Below, piece after piece: positions 1 to 9,586 of a stretch of DNA of 64,000 bases. The notes under the pieces were generated by a model. The model saw only the letters and a program-made list of their open reading frames with translations, was not told the DNA's origin and searched no databases. Origin of the DNA: TM7 phylum sp. oral taxon 348 (GTDB lineage: Bacteria; Patescibacteriota; Saccharimonadia; Saccharimonadales; Saccharimonadaceae); NCBI GenBank assembly GCA_007845485.1, contig SDRW01000001.1:62001-126000 (forward strand), read 5' to 3'. Position 1 is the stretch's first letter, and each line of letters begins with the position of its first letter. Position numbers and translations under genes: made by a program.

Positions 1-499
1 TTGAAAGATTTTTATAACCTTCTTTCCCTAATAATTTTTCCCAGTATTTTTTATCACTAGTGGATGTAATCCTAAGCTCAGGGCTAACCAACGTAATTTC
101 ATCCCGCGCAGCTTGATTTGTTTCAACGGGTCGAATTCGAATAACGCCGTAATCTCGTTTTTCGTCCAAATCATCGCCAGAAAAAGTAGAACCATCAGCA
201 AACCCAAAAGCCATTAATTCTCGACTATTATATTTTACCGACACACCCAAATTAGACTTGACTTCCTGATTCAACGGGGCGCTATCTTTGGTATCGAGTA
301 GCGCAGCCATTTCATTTGGAGTTTTTCCATTATCCGATGAGCTTTTTGACGCACAAAATATCCATACACCAACACTGATAAATAAACAAAATCCTGTGGT
401 TATCATCAATATGAAAATAATCTTAGTTGCGGATGATTTTTTCGGCAAAGTTTGAGGCTGTGTATTATAAGGTTGGTTCGGATATTGATTTGGGTACAT
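1..499 (-). CDS. Membrane-anchored protein of unknown function, 3' part outside the window
   Basis: An open frame starts at the ATG at 499 and has no stop before position 1, so at least 166 codons are visible and the C-terminus is missing. The first ~25 residues are rich in Pro, Gln, Asn and Tyr (begins MYPNQYPNQPYNTQPQ). One hydrophobic segment at about residues 26-50 is followed by a polar domain, so the protein is probably anchored with its C-terminal domain outside the cytoplasm. It starts 26 nt after the uvrB stop on the same strand and may be co-transcribed. The short cytoplasmic P/Q/N/Y-rich tail plus anchor is a common style of lineage-specific protein in this group. I do not recognise the soluble domain. 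Confidence 0.75.
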   Translation of the reverse strand, partial: MYPNQYPNQPYNTQPQTLPKKSSATKIIFILMITTGFCLFISVGVWIFCASKSSSDNGKTPNEMAALLDTKDSAPLNQEVKSNLGVSVKYNSRELMAFGFADGSTFSGDDLDEKRDYGVIRIRPVETNQAARDEITLVSPELRITSTSDKKYWEKLLGKEGYKNLS

Positions 500-525
500 A
501 ATTTATATATATTTTAGCATAATTA

Positions 526-2490
526 TTATTGTTTCTTGCGAATTTCAGCAATTAAATCACGTAATTCAGCAGCCTTTTCAAATTCCAAATTAGCACTAGC
601 TAAATTCATCTGGTTAGTTAAATCTTTGACTAAAGCTCCATATTCTTCTTTTGGAATCTTTTTTAGATCAATTTTTGGTTTCTCATTATCCTTTTGTGGA
701 ATTATCGCACGAAGACCCTCATCAATCGCCTTATTGACCCCACGAGGTGTAATATTATTCTCTAAGTTATATTGTTGTTGTAATTTTCGCCGAGAATTTG
801 TTTTATCAATAGCTAGACGCATACTCCTAGTTATTACGTCACCATACATCAAAACTTTACCTTCAACATGACGGGCAGCTCTACCAATAGTCTGAATGAG
901 AGCACTCTCACTACGTAAAAAACCCTCTTTATCTGCATCCATAATCGCAACTAAACTTACCTCGGGTAAATCTAACCCTTCTCGTAACAAATTAATACCA
1001 ACTAATACATCATAAACACCAGATCTTAGATCTCGCAGAATATCACCACGCTCAAGAGTATCAATTTCGCTATGAATATACGCTGTTTTTATACCAAGTT
1101 CTTGAAGATATGCACTCAAATCTTCAGCCATACGTTTAGTTAAAGTAGTAACAAGAACACGCTGTTTTTTATTAATGCGATCACGTATTTCTTTAATTAG
1201 ATCGTCAACCTGACCTTCAGTTGGTCTTATATCAATCTCTGGATCAAGTAGCCCAGTTGGACGAATAATCTGCCTTGCCAATGTTGAGCTGTGCTGAAGT
1301 TCATAATCACCAGGTGTAGCGGAAATATAAATAGCTTGATTAATATGATTATAAAATTCTTCAAATTTGAGAGGTCGATTATCTAACGCGCTAGGCAAGC
1401 GAAATCCATGTTCAACCAAAACCTCTTTACGTGCACGATCTCCATTATACATCCCCCTAACCTGAGGTAATGTCATATGAGATTCGTCAACTAAAAGCAA
1501 CCAATCATCAGGGAAATAATCAATTAAAGTTGCTGGCTGCTCGCCCTGCTCACGATTACTTAAATACCGACTATAATTTTCTATACCTTTGACAAATCCT
1601 GTTTGTTCAAGCATTTCTAAATCATACTTAGTGCGTTGCGATAACCGCTGAGCTTCTAAGAATTTATGATTTCTTTCAAACCAAGCTAATCTATCCTCAA
1701 ACTCCTTCTTTATGCCTTCAATGGCCTTCATGATCATTTCTTTTGGAGTAGCATAATGACTATTAGGAAAGATAGAAATTTGCCTTGGTTCACCTGTAAT
1801 TTCTCCAGTTAAAGGATTAAGTCTCGTTATTCTATCGACTTCATCACCAAAAAACTCTATCCTATAAGCTTGATCCATACCCGCGGGAAATATATCAACA
1901 ACGTCACCCTTAACCCTAAAGATTCCACGATCGAAATCAATATCATTACGCTGATATTGAATATCTGTTAATTGGCGGATAAATTTGTCCTGGCGGCGAT
2001 GCTCACCCATCTTAATATCAATAGACATATCAGCATAAGTATCAGGTGAACCAATGCCATAAATACAACTAACGCTCGCTACGATTATAGTATCTGAACG
2101 AGTCAGAAGAGCTGTAGTAGCAGCGTGCCGCAAGCGATCTATTTCATCATTAATTTTAGAATCTTTTTCTATATATGTATCACTACTCGCAATATAAGCT
2201 TCGGGCTGATAATAATCAAAATAACTTACAAAATAATGGACTTCATTTTCTGGAAAAAACTGCTTAAATTCGCTATAAAGTTGAGCTGCTAGAGTTTTAT
2301 TGTGCGCTAAAACTAAAGTGGGGGCTTGATAATTAGCAATTATATTTGCCATGGTAAAAGTTTTTCCACTACCTGTAACCCCAAGTAGAGTCTGTTCTCT
2401 GTCACCACGGAAAAGACCAGCAGTAAGACTTTTAATCGCCTCTGGCTGGTCTCCAGTTGGTTTGTATTTCGATTTTAACTTAAACTCCAC
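526..2490 (-). CDS. uvrB: Excinuclease ABC subunit B
   Basis: UvrB is the damage-verifying helicase-like subunit of UvrABC nucleotide excision repair. At 654 aa it has the full family length. Walker A GVTGSGKT is at residues 37-44, followed by the beta-hairpin that clamps damaged DNA ([20 protein letters not shown]), a DESH Walker B, helicase motif VI (QTIGRAARH), and a C-terminal UvrC-binding UVR motif ([11 protein letters not shown]). The start codon is GTG. There is no Shine-Dalgarno sequence; only AT-rich -10-like sequence lies immediately upstream, so the mRNA may be leaderless. uvrA and uvrC are not in the window. Confidence 0.98.
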   Translation of the reverse strand: MEFKLKSKYKPTGDQPEAIKSLTAGLFRGDREQTLLGVTGSGKTFTMANIIANYQAPTLVLAHNKTLAAQLYSEFKQFFPENEVHYFVSYFDYYQPEAYIASSDTYIEKDSKINDEIDRLRHAATTALLTRSDTIIVASVSCIYGIGSPDTYADMSIDIKMGEHRRQDKFIRQLTDIQYQRNDIDFDRGIFRVKGDVVDIFPAGMDQAYRIEFFGDEVDRITRLNPLTGEITGEPRQISIFPNSHYATPKEMIMKAIEGIKKEFEDRLAWFERNHKFLEAQRLSQRTKYDLEMLEQTGFVKGIENYSRYLSNREQGEQPATLIDYFPDDWLLLVDESHMTLPQVRGMYNGDRARKEVLVEHGFRLPSALDNRPLKFEEFYNHINQAIYISATPGDYELQHSSTLARQIIRPTGLLDPEIDIRPTEGQVDDLIKEIRDRINKKQRVLVTTLTKRMAEDLSAYLQELGIKTAYIHSEIDTLERGDILRDLRSGVYDVLVGINLLREGLDLPEVSLVAIMDADKEGFLRSESALIQTIGRAARHVEGKVLMYGDVITRSMRLAIDKTNSRRKLQQQYNLENNITPRGVNKAIDEGLRAIIPQKDNEKPKIDLKKIPKEEYGALVKDLTNQMNLASANLEFEKAAELRDLIAEIRKKQ

Positions 2491-2510
2491 TATTATTTTA
2501 ATATTAGCAT

Positions 2511-3332
2511 TTATTCTTGATAACGTACACTAGCCAATATATCAAATGCTTTTTTGTAATTATCAGAGCTAAGTGAGGCTTCAGCTTCTTCTCGTGTTGA
2601 AAATAGTTCTACATTATCTTCATCATCATGATAAAAAGAATTTGTCATGAAATAAAGGTAAGGAATAAATTCATATTTAGCTATAGTATTAACTTGTAGT
2701 AATTGAGCAAGATGTAATTGACAACCATTATATTCTCCCGGAGTAAGCCCATTTCCTTGTTCATCCTTGTTAGATAACATTAGGAAATTAGCATATTTAC
2801 CATCCTTATAATTTGGAATTACTCCAGAAATTGCATAAGTCTTATTTAGTAACTTAGGATTAGACAAGTGTAACTTTGAAAGTTTAGAGTTTTTGATAAT
2901 TATCTTTTGATTAGAATCGCATGGACCCGCACCAATACCATAAACTCCAGCAAAAAATTTAAGCTTTATTTTTTTATCGGGACTAGCTACAAAAACTTTA
3001 TCTGTTTTTACATCAGTTCCACTAACAGTTGCAGGCTCAGTACTTACAGACCAATTTTCAGGATAAGTGAAACACATCTTCTCGTATTGACCACAAAATT
3101 CCTTATACTTTAAAGTTTTTTCAGCTATTTTATTATTGTTAGACTGTGGTGTGTTCTTTCTATCGTTCTTGTAACCTTCGAGATTATTCTGATTTGTTAT
3201 ATTTTTATTATCAGATCCTTTGTACTTATCTAATAATAAGTATACAGACAAGCCAACCGAAGCCAATAATAATACAACTAAAATAGAAATTATTACTGTA
3301 GTTTTTTTGTTTATCCCTTCAGATTGTTGCAT
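2511..3332 (-). CDS. Single-pass membrane protein with a Cys-containing extracytoplasmic domain
   Basis: 273 aa. A short polar N-terminus is followed by one strong transmembrane segment (about residues 12-33), an Asn/Lys-rich low-complexity linker to about residue 70, and then a soluble domain with several Cys residues ([18 protein letters not shown]) that could form disulfides outside the cell. The stretch around FTYPENWSV resembles the opening strand of PsbP-like folds, but this is weak. It lies 20 nt upstream of uvrB on the same strand and shares the anchor-linker-domain plan of the partial gene at the left edge. Function unknown. Confidence 0.8.
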   Translation of the reverse strand: MQQSEGINKKTTVIISILVVLLLASVGLSVYLLLDKYKGSDNKNITNQNNLEGYKNDRKNTPQSNNNKIAEKTLKYKEFCGQYEKMCFTYPENWSVSTEPATVSGTDVKTDKVFVASPDKKIKLKFFAGVYGIGAGPCDSNQKIIIKNSKLSKLHLSNPKLLNKTYAISGVIPNYKDGKYANFLMLSNKDEQGNGLTPGEYNGCQLHLAQLLQVNTIAKYEFIPYLYFMTNSFYHDDEDNVELFSTREEAEASLSSDNYKKAFDILASVRYQE

Positions 3333-3422
3333 GAAATAACCCTCTCTTGATAGTCTATTATTGATATGATAATACCATGTCGTATAGCTTTTGTATAGAA
3401 TGGTTATTATATAAAATACTAT

Positions 3423-3430
3423 GCTATACT
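3423..3430 (+). promoter_or_regulatory. Extended -10 promoter for the LOG-family gene
   Basis: TGCTATACT has an extended -10 (TG-n-TATACT) about 48 nt before the ATG at 3478. No good -35 is visible, as expected for extended -10 promoters. The intergenic stretch 3333-3477 serves this gene and, divergently, the minus-strand gene starting at 3332. Confidence 0.45.
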
Positions 3431-3477
3431 AAGAAGAGTGTTTAATTTCAGAAAATAGAATATAAAAGGATAATAAG

Positions 3478-4182
3478 ATGAAGCCATCCACAAACTTACC
3501 TAACACTACAGACGATGGACAACGTTTCTGCGCACCACGCGAAATTTTACTACAATCAGCAATGTTTAGACTTGGCGAGGTAGAAAACGAAATACGTTCT
3601 GGATATGAAGTATTACGTAAATATCACAAAACGGTCACCATCTTTGGATCTGCAAGAATTAAAGAGACTAATAAATACTACAAACTAGCCATGGCAATTG
3701 CAAAGAAATTATCAAACCAAGGTTACACTATAATAACTGGTGGCGGTGGCGGAATAATGGAAGCTAGTAATCGTGGAGCTTTTGAGGCAAATGGCAACTC
3801 TGTTGGATTTAATATAAAGCTTCCACATGAACAAAGTCTAAATAGCCATACAACTGATTCTTTCTCTTTTCAGCATTTTGCACCACGAAAAATAGTCATG
3901 ACACTTTACGCAGATGCTTACATATTTTTTCCAGGGGGATTTGGAACACTAGATGAACTCGGCGAAATTCTAACACTAGTTCAGACTGGTAAAACCACAA
4001 AAGCTCCTATTGTTTTATTTGGGTCAGAATTTTGGCATTTATTTAATGAATTTATTTGCACCGAAATGCGAGACAAAGAGCAATTAATTACTCCTGGAGA
4101 TGAAAGTATTTATACAATTACAGATGATATAGATGAAGCGGTAGATTTAGTTTTAAAAAATAAAACCTACTGCGAACATTGA
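3478..4182 (+). CDS. LOG-family (TIGR00730) putative nucleotide 5'-monophosphate phosphoribohydrolase
   Basis: 234 aa with a Rossmann-like fold. The Gly-rich loop GGGGGIMEAS is at about residues 82-91 and the family hallmark PGGFGTLDEL at about residue 145. Characterised LOG proteins release adenine-type bases from nucleoside monophosphates and activate cytokinins in plants; bacterial members are often misannotated as lysine decarboxylases. The N-terminal ~45 residues precede the fold and may be helical. The gene ends in TGA, one nucleotide before the stop of the convergent minus-strand gene at 4183, which shows that TGA is a stop here. The physiological substrate cannot be told from sequence. 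Confidence 0.85.
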   Translation: MKPSTNLPNTTDDGQRFCAPREILLQSAMFRLGEVENEIRSGYEVLRKYHKTVTIFGSARIKETNKYYKLAMAIAKKLSNQGYTIITGGGGGIMEASNRGAFEANGNSVGFNIKLPHEQSLNSHTTDSFSFQHFAPRKIVMTLYADAYIFFPGGFGTLDELGEILTLVQTGKTTKAPIVLFGSEFWHLFNEFICTEMRDKEQLITPGDESIYTITDDIDEAVDLVLKNKTYCEH

Positions 4183-4638
4183 TTAAATTCTATGGCGCAA
4201 CCACTTCATTAATTGAGCTAATTTATCCCTAGAAACTGAAGACACTACATAGCGAGCTTCAATTTCATTCAGTAAAGCCTGGCGCATAAAATGAAGAGAT
4301 CTCATTTCAAACGTAGAAGAATTCGCTTTATCTTGTTTTAAATCTTTTATATTGAGAGATATTATTTCATCACCAATAGCAACCGCCACATATTCACAAT
4401 TTTTTAATAGGTTCTTAGCATCACTATAATTTATTAGAGCTTGATAAATTTCTCGTGGAGTTGAGTCTGTAGAATCTAAGCCTAATTTTTTAATACAATT
4501 ATGAGATTTTTTCCATATATCACTAATCAATACAACATCAACATTACTAGAGTGAGTAGTCTTTTCAAAATTATTAATTGTATGTATTAGAAGACTATCA
4601 TCAGATCTGCCTAATAATCTAGCTAAAAACATCGCCAT
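4183..4638 (-). CDS. Hypothetical protein at the end of the pentose-phosphate operon
   Basis: 151 aa, soluble, mixed alpha/beta by eye, with no transmembrane segment and no motif I recognise. It starts within the stop region of the PfkB-type kinase (1-nt overlap at 4638), so the two are translationally coupled. It is the last gene of the sugar-phosphate operon. A regulatory or chaperone role in carbon metabolism is only a guess from position. The basic C-terminus (WLRHRI) and the Ser/Asp-rich N-terminal third are its only visible peculiarities. Confidence 0.7.
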   Translation of the reverse strand: MAMFLARLLGRSDDSLLIHTINNFEKTTHSSNVDVVLISDIWKKSHNCIKKLGLDSTDSTPREIYQALINYSDAKNLLKNCEYVAVAIGDEIISLNIKDLKQDKANSSTFEMRSLHFMRQALLNEIEARYVVSSVSRDKLAQLMKWLRHRI

Positions 4639-5606
4639 TACATTCTTCTCTCGATAATATCCATATCGTTAATTTTTGCTCCAGCTTTTAATATACCAGA
4701 TTTTGCGCCAACCTTAGTTACAACAGACGTTGAATTTGCGCTCGCAAAAACCACTGAGTTACGTAAACTCTTACCTAAAATCCACTGACTTAAAAATCCA
4801 GAGCCAAATGCATCACCTGCCCCCGTCCTATCTACAACATTAACCTCGGCGTATATACCAGCCTCTACAATAGTTTTTCCATCAGAAGCCACAACTCCAT
4901 TAGAGCCGTCGCTAATAATTACAGTAGGTACTATACGCTGAAGTTTTCTAACCATGTCGCTCAGATTATCCCCTGAAACAATCTGTTGCGCTTCTTCTTT
5001 ATTTACTAATAGAATATCAACGTCTTGCAATAAGCCTCTCAGTTGATCTGGCTGATCTAATTCACCCTTACCAGGATTAAAGCATATCTTAATGTTTAAT
5101 CTCCTAGCCTGGTGAAAAATTTTATCAAGAACATCCATACTACCAGCCATACTAGATACATATATCCAGTCAGCGTCGCTATCTTTTAAATCAAAATTAG
5201 AAGCATCATAGTGAGTACTAGCGCCACGGTAAGTTAATATAGTTCGCTCGCCGTTTGGCGCCAGTAACAATACAGAATAGCCTGTATTAAACTTTTCAGA
5301 AAAACTAACATGAGAAGTATCGACACCCTCTTTATCTAAATCAGTAAGAACCGCCTGCCCAGCAGGATCATGACCAACCGTTCCCATAAAAGAAGATCTA
5401 AGACCTTGTCTAGCGAAAGTTACAGCGGCATTGGTCGCACCTCCACCCGTGCTAAAATTAATATTATTCACATTAACTTTTACACCTAGATCTAGACGCA
5501 AAAAACAGTCATTAGGGTTTGCACAAACAGGAGAAAATTTATCGCTTTGACTCAAAAAAACATCTTGAATGCCAGCACCTATTGTAATGATGTAAGGAGT
5601 AGCCAT
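4638..5606 (-). CDS. PfkB-family (ribokinase-like) carbohydrate kinase
   Basis: 322 aa. The N-terminal substrate-binding part has the GGGATNAAVTFARQG signature. The C-terminal PfkB signature DRTGAGDAFGSGF (about residues 258-270) supplies the anion hole and the catalytic Asp of GAGD. PfkB kinases phosphorylate sugars or sugar phosphates such as ribose, fructose, fructose-6-P or tagatose-6-P. It overlaps the preceding aldolase by one base (5606), so the pair may act consecutively, a sugar-phosphate kinase feeding a class II aldolase. That would make it a candidate for the phosphofructokinase-type step, but substrate cannot be assigned from motifs. No PfkA-type enzyme is in the window. Confidence 0.88.
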   Translation of the reverse strand: MATPYIITIGAGIQDVFLSQSDKFSPVCANPNDCFLRLDLGVKVNVNNINFSTGGGATNAAVTFARQGLRSSFMGTVGHDPAGQAVLTDLDKEGVDTSHVSFSEKFNTGYSVLLLAPNGERTILTYRGASTHYDASNFDLKDSDADWIYVSSMAGSMDVLDKIFHQARRLNIKICFNPGKGELDQPDQLRGLLQDVDILLVNKEEAQQIVSGDNLSDMVRKLQRIVPTVIISDGSNGVVASDGKTIVEAGIYAEVNVVDRTGAGDAFGSGFLSQWILGKSLRNSVVFASANSTSVVTKVGAKSGILKAGAKINDMDIIERRM

Positions 5607-6517
5607 TAAATAAACACCTTTCCAGTGCTACCAAAGGCATTTATCTTCTCCTCTACCACAGCCTGAACTTCTGTATATATTTTTGGCATTAATTTAACTA
5701 TCGCATATTCATTAGGATTGTCCGCCAAAACCTTTTCAAGTGTCGTTCTAAATACATATCGCATATCGCTATTTATATTGATCTTGCTGACACCAATTTT
5801 CGCTGCATCCTCGAAATAATGAAGTGGAGTACCGCTTCCACCATGCAAGCTAATTGCGCAATTAATAGATTGACGTATGCTAGTTAATAAATTCAGGTCT
5901 AAAATTTTAGGCACTGAGTATTTGCCATGAAGATTACCAATTGCTGCAGCAAATGTATCTACGCCAGTAGCATCGACAAATGCTTTAGCTCCTTCTGGAG
6001 TACTAAATGTTTTCTTGACTTCATCATAATTAATAGCTTCATTATGAAAATTACTACTACCACCAAAATAATGCAATTCACTTTCTACTAATGCGCCTGT
6101 AAATTTAGCATATTCTACGACTTCTTTTGTTTTACTTATGATTTCTTCATCAGTAGCATCATGTCTGGCCTGACTAATATCAATATGTATAAACTCAAAG
6201 CCGGCATCAATTGCCTTTTTACAATCTTCTACGGTAGGACCATGGTCGAGATTAAGATACATCTCTATACCATATTCGGATTTATAATTATTTACCATAT
6301 CACGAATATTATCTAATCCTATTGCCTTTGCCTCACCGTTACTCACTTCAACTAGAACTGGTGACCGCATTTTTTGCGCCGCCCTAGCAACAGCTATTAA
6401 TGTTTCTTGATTATCAATATTAAACGCACCGACTGCGAATTTTTGCGTACGGGTTCGGTAATATAGATATCTAGCATTATTTATATTATTACGGATCTCC
6501 TGGATTGTTAGCCCCAT
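5606..6517 (-). CDS. fba: Class II (metal-dependent) ketose-bisphosphate aldolase
   Basis: 303 aa, normal for the FbaA/GatY/KbaY superfamily. LDHGPTVEDC (about residue 92) carries the Asp-His pair of the active site, VESELHYFGG a conserved Glu/His region, GNLHGKY the next zinc-ligand His, and HGGSGTP the phosphate loop and third His; NINSDMRYVF matches the conserved C-terminal barrel strand. These enzymes cleave fructose-1,6-bisphosphate or tagatose-1,6-bisphosphate into DHAP and glyceraldehyde-3-P. The position between split transketolase and a PfkB kinase supports a central-carbon role. Fructose versus tagatose bisphosphate specificity is not resolved. Confidence 0.9.
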   Translation of the reverse strand: MGLTIQEIRNNINNARYLYYRTRTQKFAVGAFNIDNQETLIAVARAAQKMRSPVLVEVSNGEAKAIGLDNIRDMVNNYKSEYGIEMYLNLDHGPTVEDCKKAIDAGFEFIHIDISQARHDATDEEIISKTKEVVEYAKFTGALVESELHYFGGSSNFHNEAINYDEVKKTFSTPEGAKAFVDATGVDTFAAAIGNLHGKYSVPKILDLNLLTSIRQSINCAISLHGGSGTPLHYFEDAAKIGVSKININSDMRYVFRTTLEKVLADNPNEYAIVKLMPKIYTEVQAVVEEKINAFGSTGKVFI

Positions 6518-6603
6518 ACTACTCCTAAATTAGTTTGTGATTATTATCTAATAGATAATTATATCACGCTAAAGCTTAAAATTACATTATTATGATATAA
6601 GAT

Positions 6604-7596
6604 CTAAAAACCAGGATGATACTTGGGAGTGTTCTCTACAAAAGATATAACTTGTGGCACAATTTTCTCAGCAGTTAATCCAAATAAATCCATAAGCTCA
6701 CGCGGAGTACCACTTTCGCCAAACCTATCAACTACACCAATTCTCTTAAGTGGTGCTGGAAATTTTTCGCTCAATATTTCAGCTATAGCCCCACCAAGAC
6801 CACCTGCAATTTGAGCCTCTTCTGCTGTTATAGCTCGGCCCGTTTTTTCTATGCTGGAAAGAATAGTCTTCTCATCAAGTGGTTTTATTGTTGGAATATG
6901 CACAACCTCAACATTTATGCCATTGCTATCCAGAATTTTAGCGGCAGACAGTAGCTCTACTGTCATAATCCCCGTACCGAATAAAGTTACATCTGTACCT
7001 GAGCGCAATACATACGCTTTTCCAATCTCAAAAGGAGATTCATTTGTACTAAAAATTGCGGTTTTATCACGACAAAGCCTTACATAACTTGGTTTATTAA
7101 GGTTAGCCATAGCAATTGTGGCTTTTTTCGCCTCAATGGCATCACCAGGAGCTAACACAATCATATTAGGCAAAGCACGCATCATCGCAATATCTTCAAG
7201 CATTTGGTGAGTTGCTCCATCAGGACCAACCGTTACACCAGCATGACTACCGACCAATCTAACAGGCATATTATTCAAGCATATCGTGGTTCTAATTTGT
7301 TCCCAGTTGCGACCAGGGCTAAAAGAAGCATAACTAGCAGCAAAAGGTATTTTACCAGCACGAGCCATACCACTAGCAACGGTTACAAGGTTCTGCTCTG
7401 CTACACCAACCTCAATAAAACGATTACCAAATTTATTTTTAAAATCCTGCATCTGTATACTCTCTGTCAGGTCAGCACAAAGAGCTACCACATTATTATC
7501 CTTTTCACCTGCCTGTACAAGACCTTCACCAAAACCAATTCTGGTTGATATATACCGTGGATTACCATCCATGAATGCTCTATCAATTTTATACAT
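6604..7596 (-). CDS. Transketolase, C-terminal subunit
   Basis: 330 aa, equal to the pyrimidine-binding plus C-terminal domains of a full transketolase. It contains the conserved VGVAEQN motif, whose Glu activates the TPP aminopyrimidine, then GSHAGVTVGPDGATHQ and the C-terminal fold. With the N-terminal subunit it forms a split enzyme transferring two-carbon units between pentose, triose and hexose phosphates. Its start overlaps the N-subunit gene by 8 nt (7589-7596), consistent with 1:1 translation. It is followed by an 86-nt gap before the aldolase. Split transketolases occur in archaea and several bacterial lineages including CPR. Confidence 0.93.
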   Translation of the reverse strand: MYKIDRAFMDGNPRYISTRIGFGEGLVQAGEKDNNVVALCADLTESIQMQDFKNKFGNRFIEVGVAEQNLVTVASGMARAGKIPFAASYASFSPGRNWEQIRTTICLNNMPVRLVGSHAGVTVGPDGATHQMLEDIAMMRALPNMIVLAPGDAIEAKKATIAMANLNKPSYVRLCRDKTAIFSTNESPFEIGKAYVLRSGTDVTLFGTGIMTVELLSAAKILDSNGINVEVVHIPTIKPLDEKTILSSIEKTGRAITAEEAQIAGGLGGAIAEILSEKFPAPLKRIGVVDRFGESGTPRELMDLFGLTAEKIVPQVISFVENTPKYHPGF

Positions 7597-8449
7597 CTTT
7601 AGCCTCTTGTTGTAGACTCTTATAATCAGCCTTTAGTTTATTTACAATATAATCAGCCTGCTGATTGTCTGGAACCTTACCATGCCACTTATAATCATAT
7701 TCCATAAAATCGGCTCCTTTACCTGATATTGTGTACGCAATTATAGCACTAGGTTTATTTGTTATAGCTTTTGCCATTTCAACCGATGATGTAATTTCAT
7801 CTATATTATGACCATCAATTTCCTGAACATGCCAACCAAAACTTTCCCATTTTTCACGCAGGTTACCTAAAGGCATTACATCTTCAGTCTGACCATCTAT
7901 TTGTATATTATTCCTGTCTATTATTGCAATAATATTACCCAATTTATATTTATTCGCAAACATAGCTGCTTCCCAAATATTACCCTCATTAAGCTCACCA
8001 TCACCTAGCATAGTATATACAAAACGATGAGGATTATAATCTAAATATTGCAGTACGTAAGCTATACCAGATGCCTGGCTTAACCCCGATCCTAATGGTC
8101 CGCTTGTAGTTTCTACACCTGGTATCATAACACGCTCGGGATGACCTTGTAGTATACTACCTAGTTTACGTAAATTATATAACTCAGACCTATCAAAATA
8201 ACCAGCTTCAGCCATTGCGGCATATAAAACTGGTGCAGTATGACCGTTGCTTACAATTAAATAATCACGAGACGACAAATCTGGTTCATTGGATCGATAA
8301 TTTAATAACTTAAAGTATAGGGTAGCATAGATATCTGCGAGCCCAAGCGAACTTGCAGAATGACCACTACCTGCACATTCTAACATTCTAACCACATTCT
8401 GACGAATAATATTAGCCTTGATGGCAATTCGATCAGAGGAAAGTCGCAT
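7589..8449 (-). CDS. Transketolase, N-terminal (TPP diphosphate-binding) subunit
   Basis: 286 aa. It has the thiamine diphosphate-binding motif GDGELNEGNIWEA with a downstream Asn (DRNNIQIDG), plus SAGHSASSLGLADIYATLYF-type N-terminal features (here CAGSGHSASSLGLADIYATL) and HGHxxP-like GHTAPVLYA. It supplies the cofactor pyrophosphate/Mg2+ site and pairs with the next gene to make the complete transketolase. It directly abuts the epimerase gene (stop/start at 8449/8450), so the genes are one transcription unit of non-oxidative pentose-phosphate enzymes. Confidence 0.93.
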   Translation of the reverse strand: MRLSSDRIAIKANIIRQNVVRMLECAGSGHSASSLGLADIYATLYFKLLNYRSNEPDLSSRDYLIVSNGHTAPVLYAAMAEAGYFDRSELYNLRKLGSILQGHPERVMIPGVETTSGPLGSGLSQASGIAYVLQYLDYNPHRFVYTMLGDGELNEGNIWEAAMFANKYKLGNIIAIIDRNNIQIDGQTEDVMPLGNLREKWESFGWHVQEIDGHNIDEITSSVEMAKAITNKPSAIIAYTISGKGADFMEYDYKWHGKVPDNQQADYIVNKLKADYKSLQQEAKDV

Positions 8450-9094
8450 TTATAAAACTCCGCGACGATTTATTTCTATTACAAGCTTTTTATAAGCAGC
8501 TGCAGAATTGTCAGCAAATTGGATTGCGCCGCCAACATTCAGAATATCAACCCCCCCTTGCACCAAGGAGTAAGCATTATCAATAGTTACACCGCCATCC
8601 CAACCAATTTCCACAAGAGGATTAATCTTCTTAATTAATCTAACTTTTTCCAACTGCATCATATGAGCCTTGCTACCATACTGTCCAAGTTCGCCAGCAA
8701 ATATCATAACATGGTCAACGAGCTCAATAAGCTCCGCAGCATTGGCTGGCACGGTTTTGCGCAATAACACTAGACCAGCTTTTATACCATATTGCTGTAA
8801 AGTTACAAATACAGATGGTAAATTACCCTCAGATTCAGCATGAAATAAAACCATATTTGGTCGTAAACGAATTAAATCTGCTAGATAGTCCTCTGGTTTC
8901 TGCACCATCGCATGGATATCCGCATCTACATTTTCTGGCCACCAAATATCACTAAGCGGTATTGTTTGATTCTCGGCAAAATTGCCATCGGTAAAATCTA
9001 TATGTAAACGAGTAGCAAATACTTGAACATTCTCCATTTGCTGTTTATAAATTTCAGGGTTCTCAGCTAAAATAGTTGGTACGATTTCACTCAT
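8450..9094 (-). CDS. Ribulose-phosphate 3-epimerase-like protein
   Basis: 214 aa TIM-barrel protein in the position and length of Rpe, which interconverts ribulose-5-P and xylulose-5-P. PTILAEN corresponds to the N-terminal PSILAAD. HIDFTDGNF matches the HxDxMDG metal/acid-base motif, with Phe-Thr replacing the usual Val-Met. GWDGGV matches VDGGI with the second catalytic Asp. The Rpe motif MTVNPGFGGQ has diverged to MIFAGELGQYG. It sits between rpiB and the transketolase genes with no spacing, which fits an epimerase. Because of the changed loop, activity on another ketose phosphate is possible. Confidence 0.82.
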   Translation of the reverse strand: MSEIVPTILAENPEIYKQQMENVQVFATRLHIDFTDGNFAENQTIPLSDIWWPENVDADIHAMVQKPEDYLADLIRLRPNMVLFHAESEGNLPSVFVTLQQYGIKAGLVLLRKTVPANAAELIELVDHVMIFAGELGQYGSKAHMMQLEKVRLIKKINPLVEIGWDGGVTIDNAYSLVQGGVDILNVGGAIQFADNSAAAYKKLVIEINRRGVL

Positions 9095-9547
9095 TTATAC
9101 CTCATCAATCTGCGCATTGCGTCGCTTAAATCTTGGCGCAGCAGCGAATGGCGTCTCTAGCCAAGTATCTATAATATCTTGCCACTCTTTCTGATTATTT
9201 TCTAACACTCTTGCTGGCAAACAAAGTATATTACTATCGTTATCATTACGCGTCATCTTTGCTTCATACCTATCCCAAATTACACTAGCCCTAATGCCAC
9301 GAAAGCGATTTGCAGCCATGCACATACCCTGACCACCACCACAAATTAAAATAGCTCTCGGATCGTTTTTAGTATCTTCTCCTAAAACTCTAACAGCCGC
9401 CGCCTGGGCAAATTGTGGGAAATCATCATCAGGGTCAAGCTCATTATCGCCAACATCAAATACTTCATAGCCGCGCTTTTTTAAATAATTAAAAACATCC
9501 TCTTTTAATCTAAATCCATTATGATCAGAGCCAAGAAAAATCTTCAT
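9095..9547 (-). CDS. rpiB: RpiB/LacAB-family sugar-phosphate isomerase
   Basis: 150 aa. The N-terminus MKIFLGSDHNGFRLKE is diagnostic for RpiB/LacA/LacB. ICGGGQGMCMAANR holds the active-site Cys and anion loop, and NDNDSNILCLPAR matches the family's HNDANVL-type strand. RpiB isomerises ribose-5-P and ribulose-5-P, and its place directly before the epimerase and transketolase genes supports that role over galactose-6-P isomerisation. The stop is followed immediately by the epimerase ATG. The start at 9547 gives the standard N-terminus. Confidence 0.92.
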   Translation of the reverse strand: MKIFLGSDHNGFRLKEDVFNYLKKRGYEVFDVGDNELDPDDDFPQFAQAAAVRVLGEDTKNDPRAILICGGGQGMCMAANRFRGIRASVIWDRYEAKMTRNDNDSNILCLPARVLENNQKEWQDIIDTWLETPFAAAPRFKRRNAQIDEV

Positions 9548-9586
9548 AACATTACTAGTATAAGCGTTATAGAATAATTTTGCAAT

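Noticed and set aside
3478-4182. UGA recoding (SR1/Gracilibacteria code)
   Set aside because: TGA ends the LOG gene and no gene requires reading through TGA; the ordinary bacterial code explains all frames.
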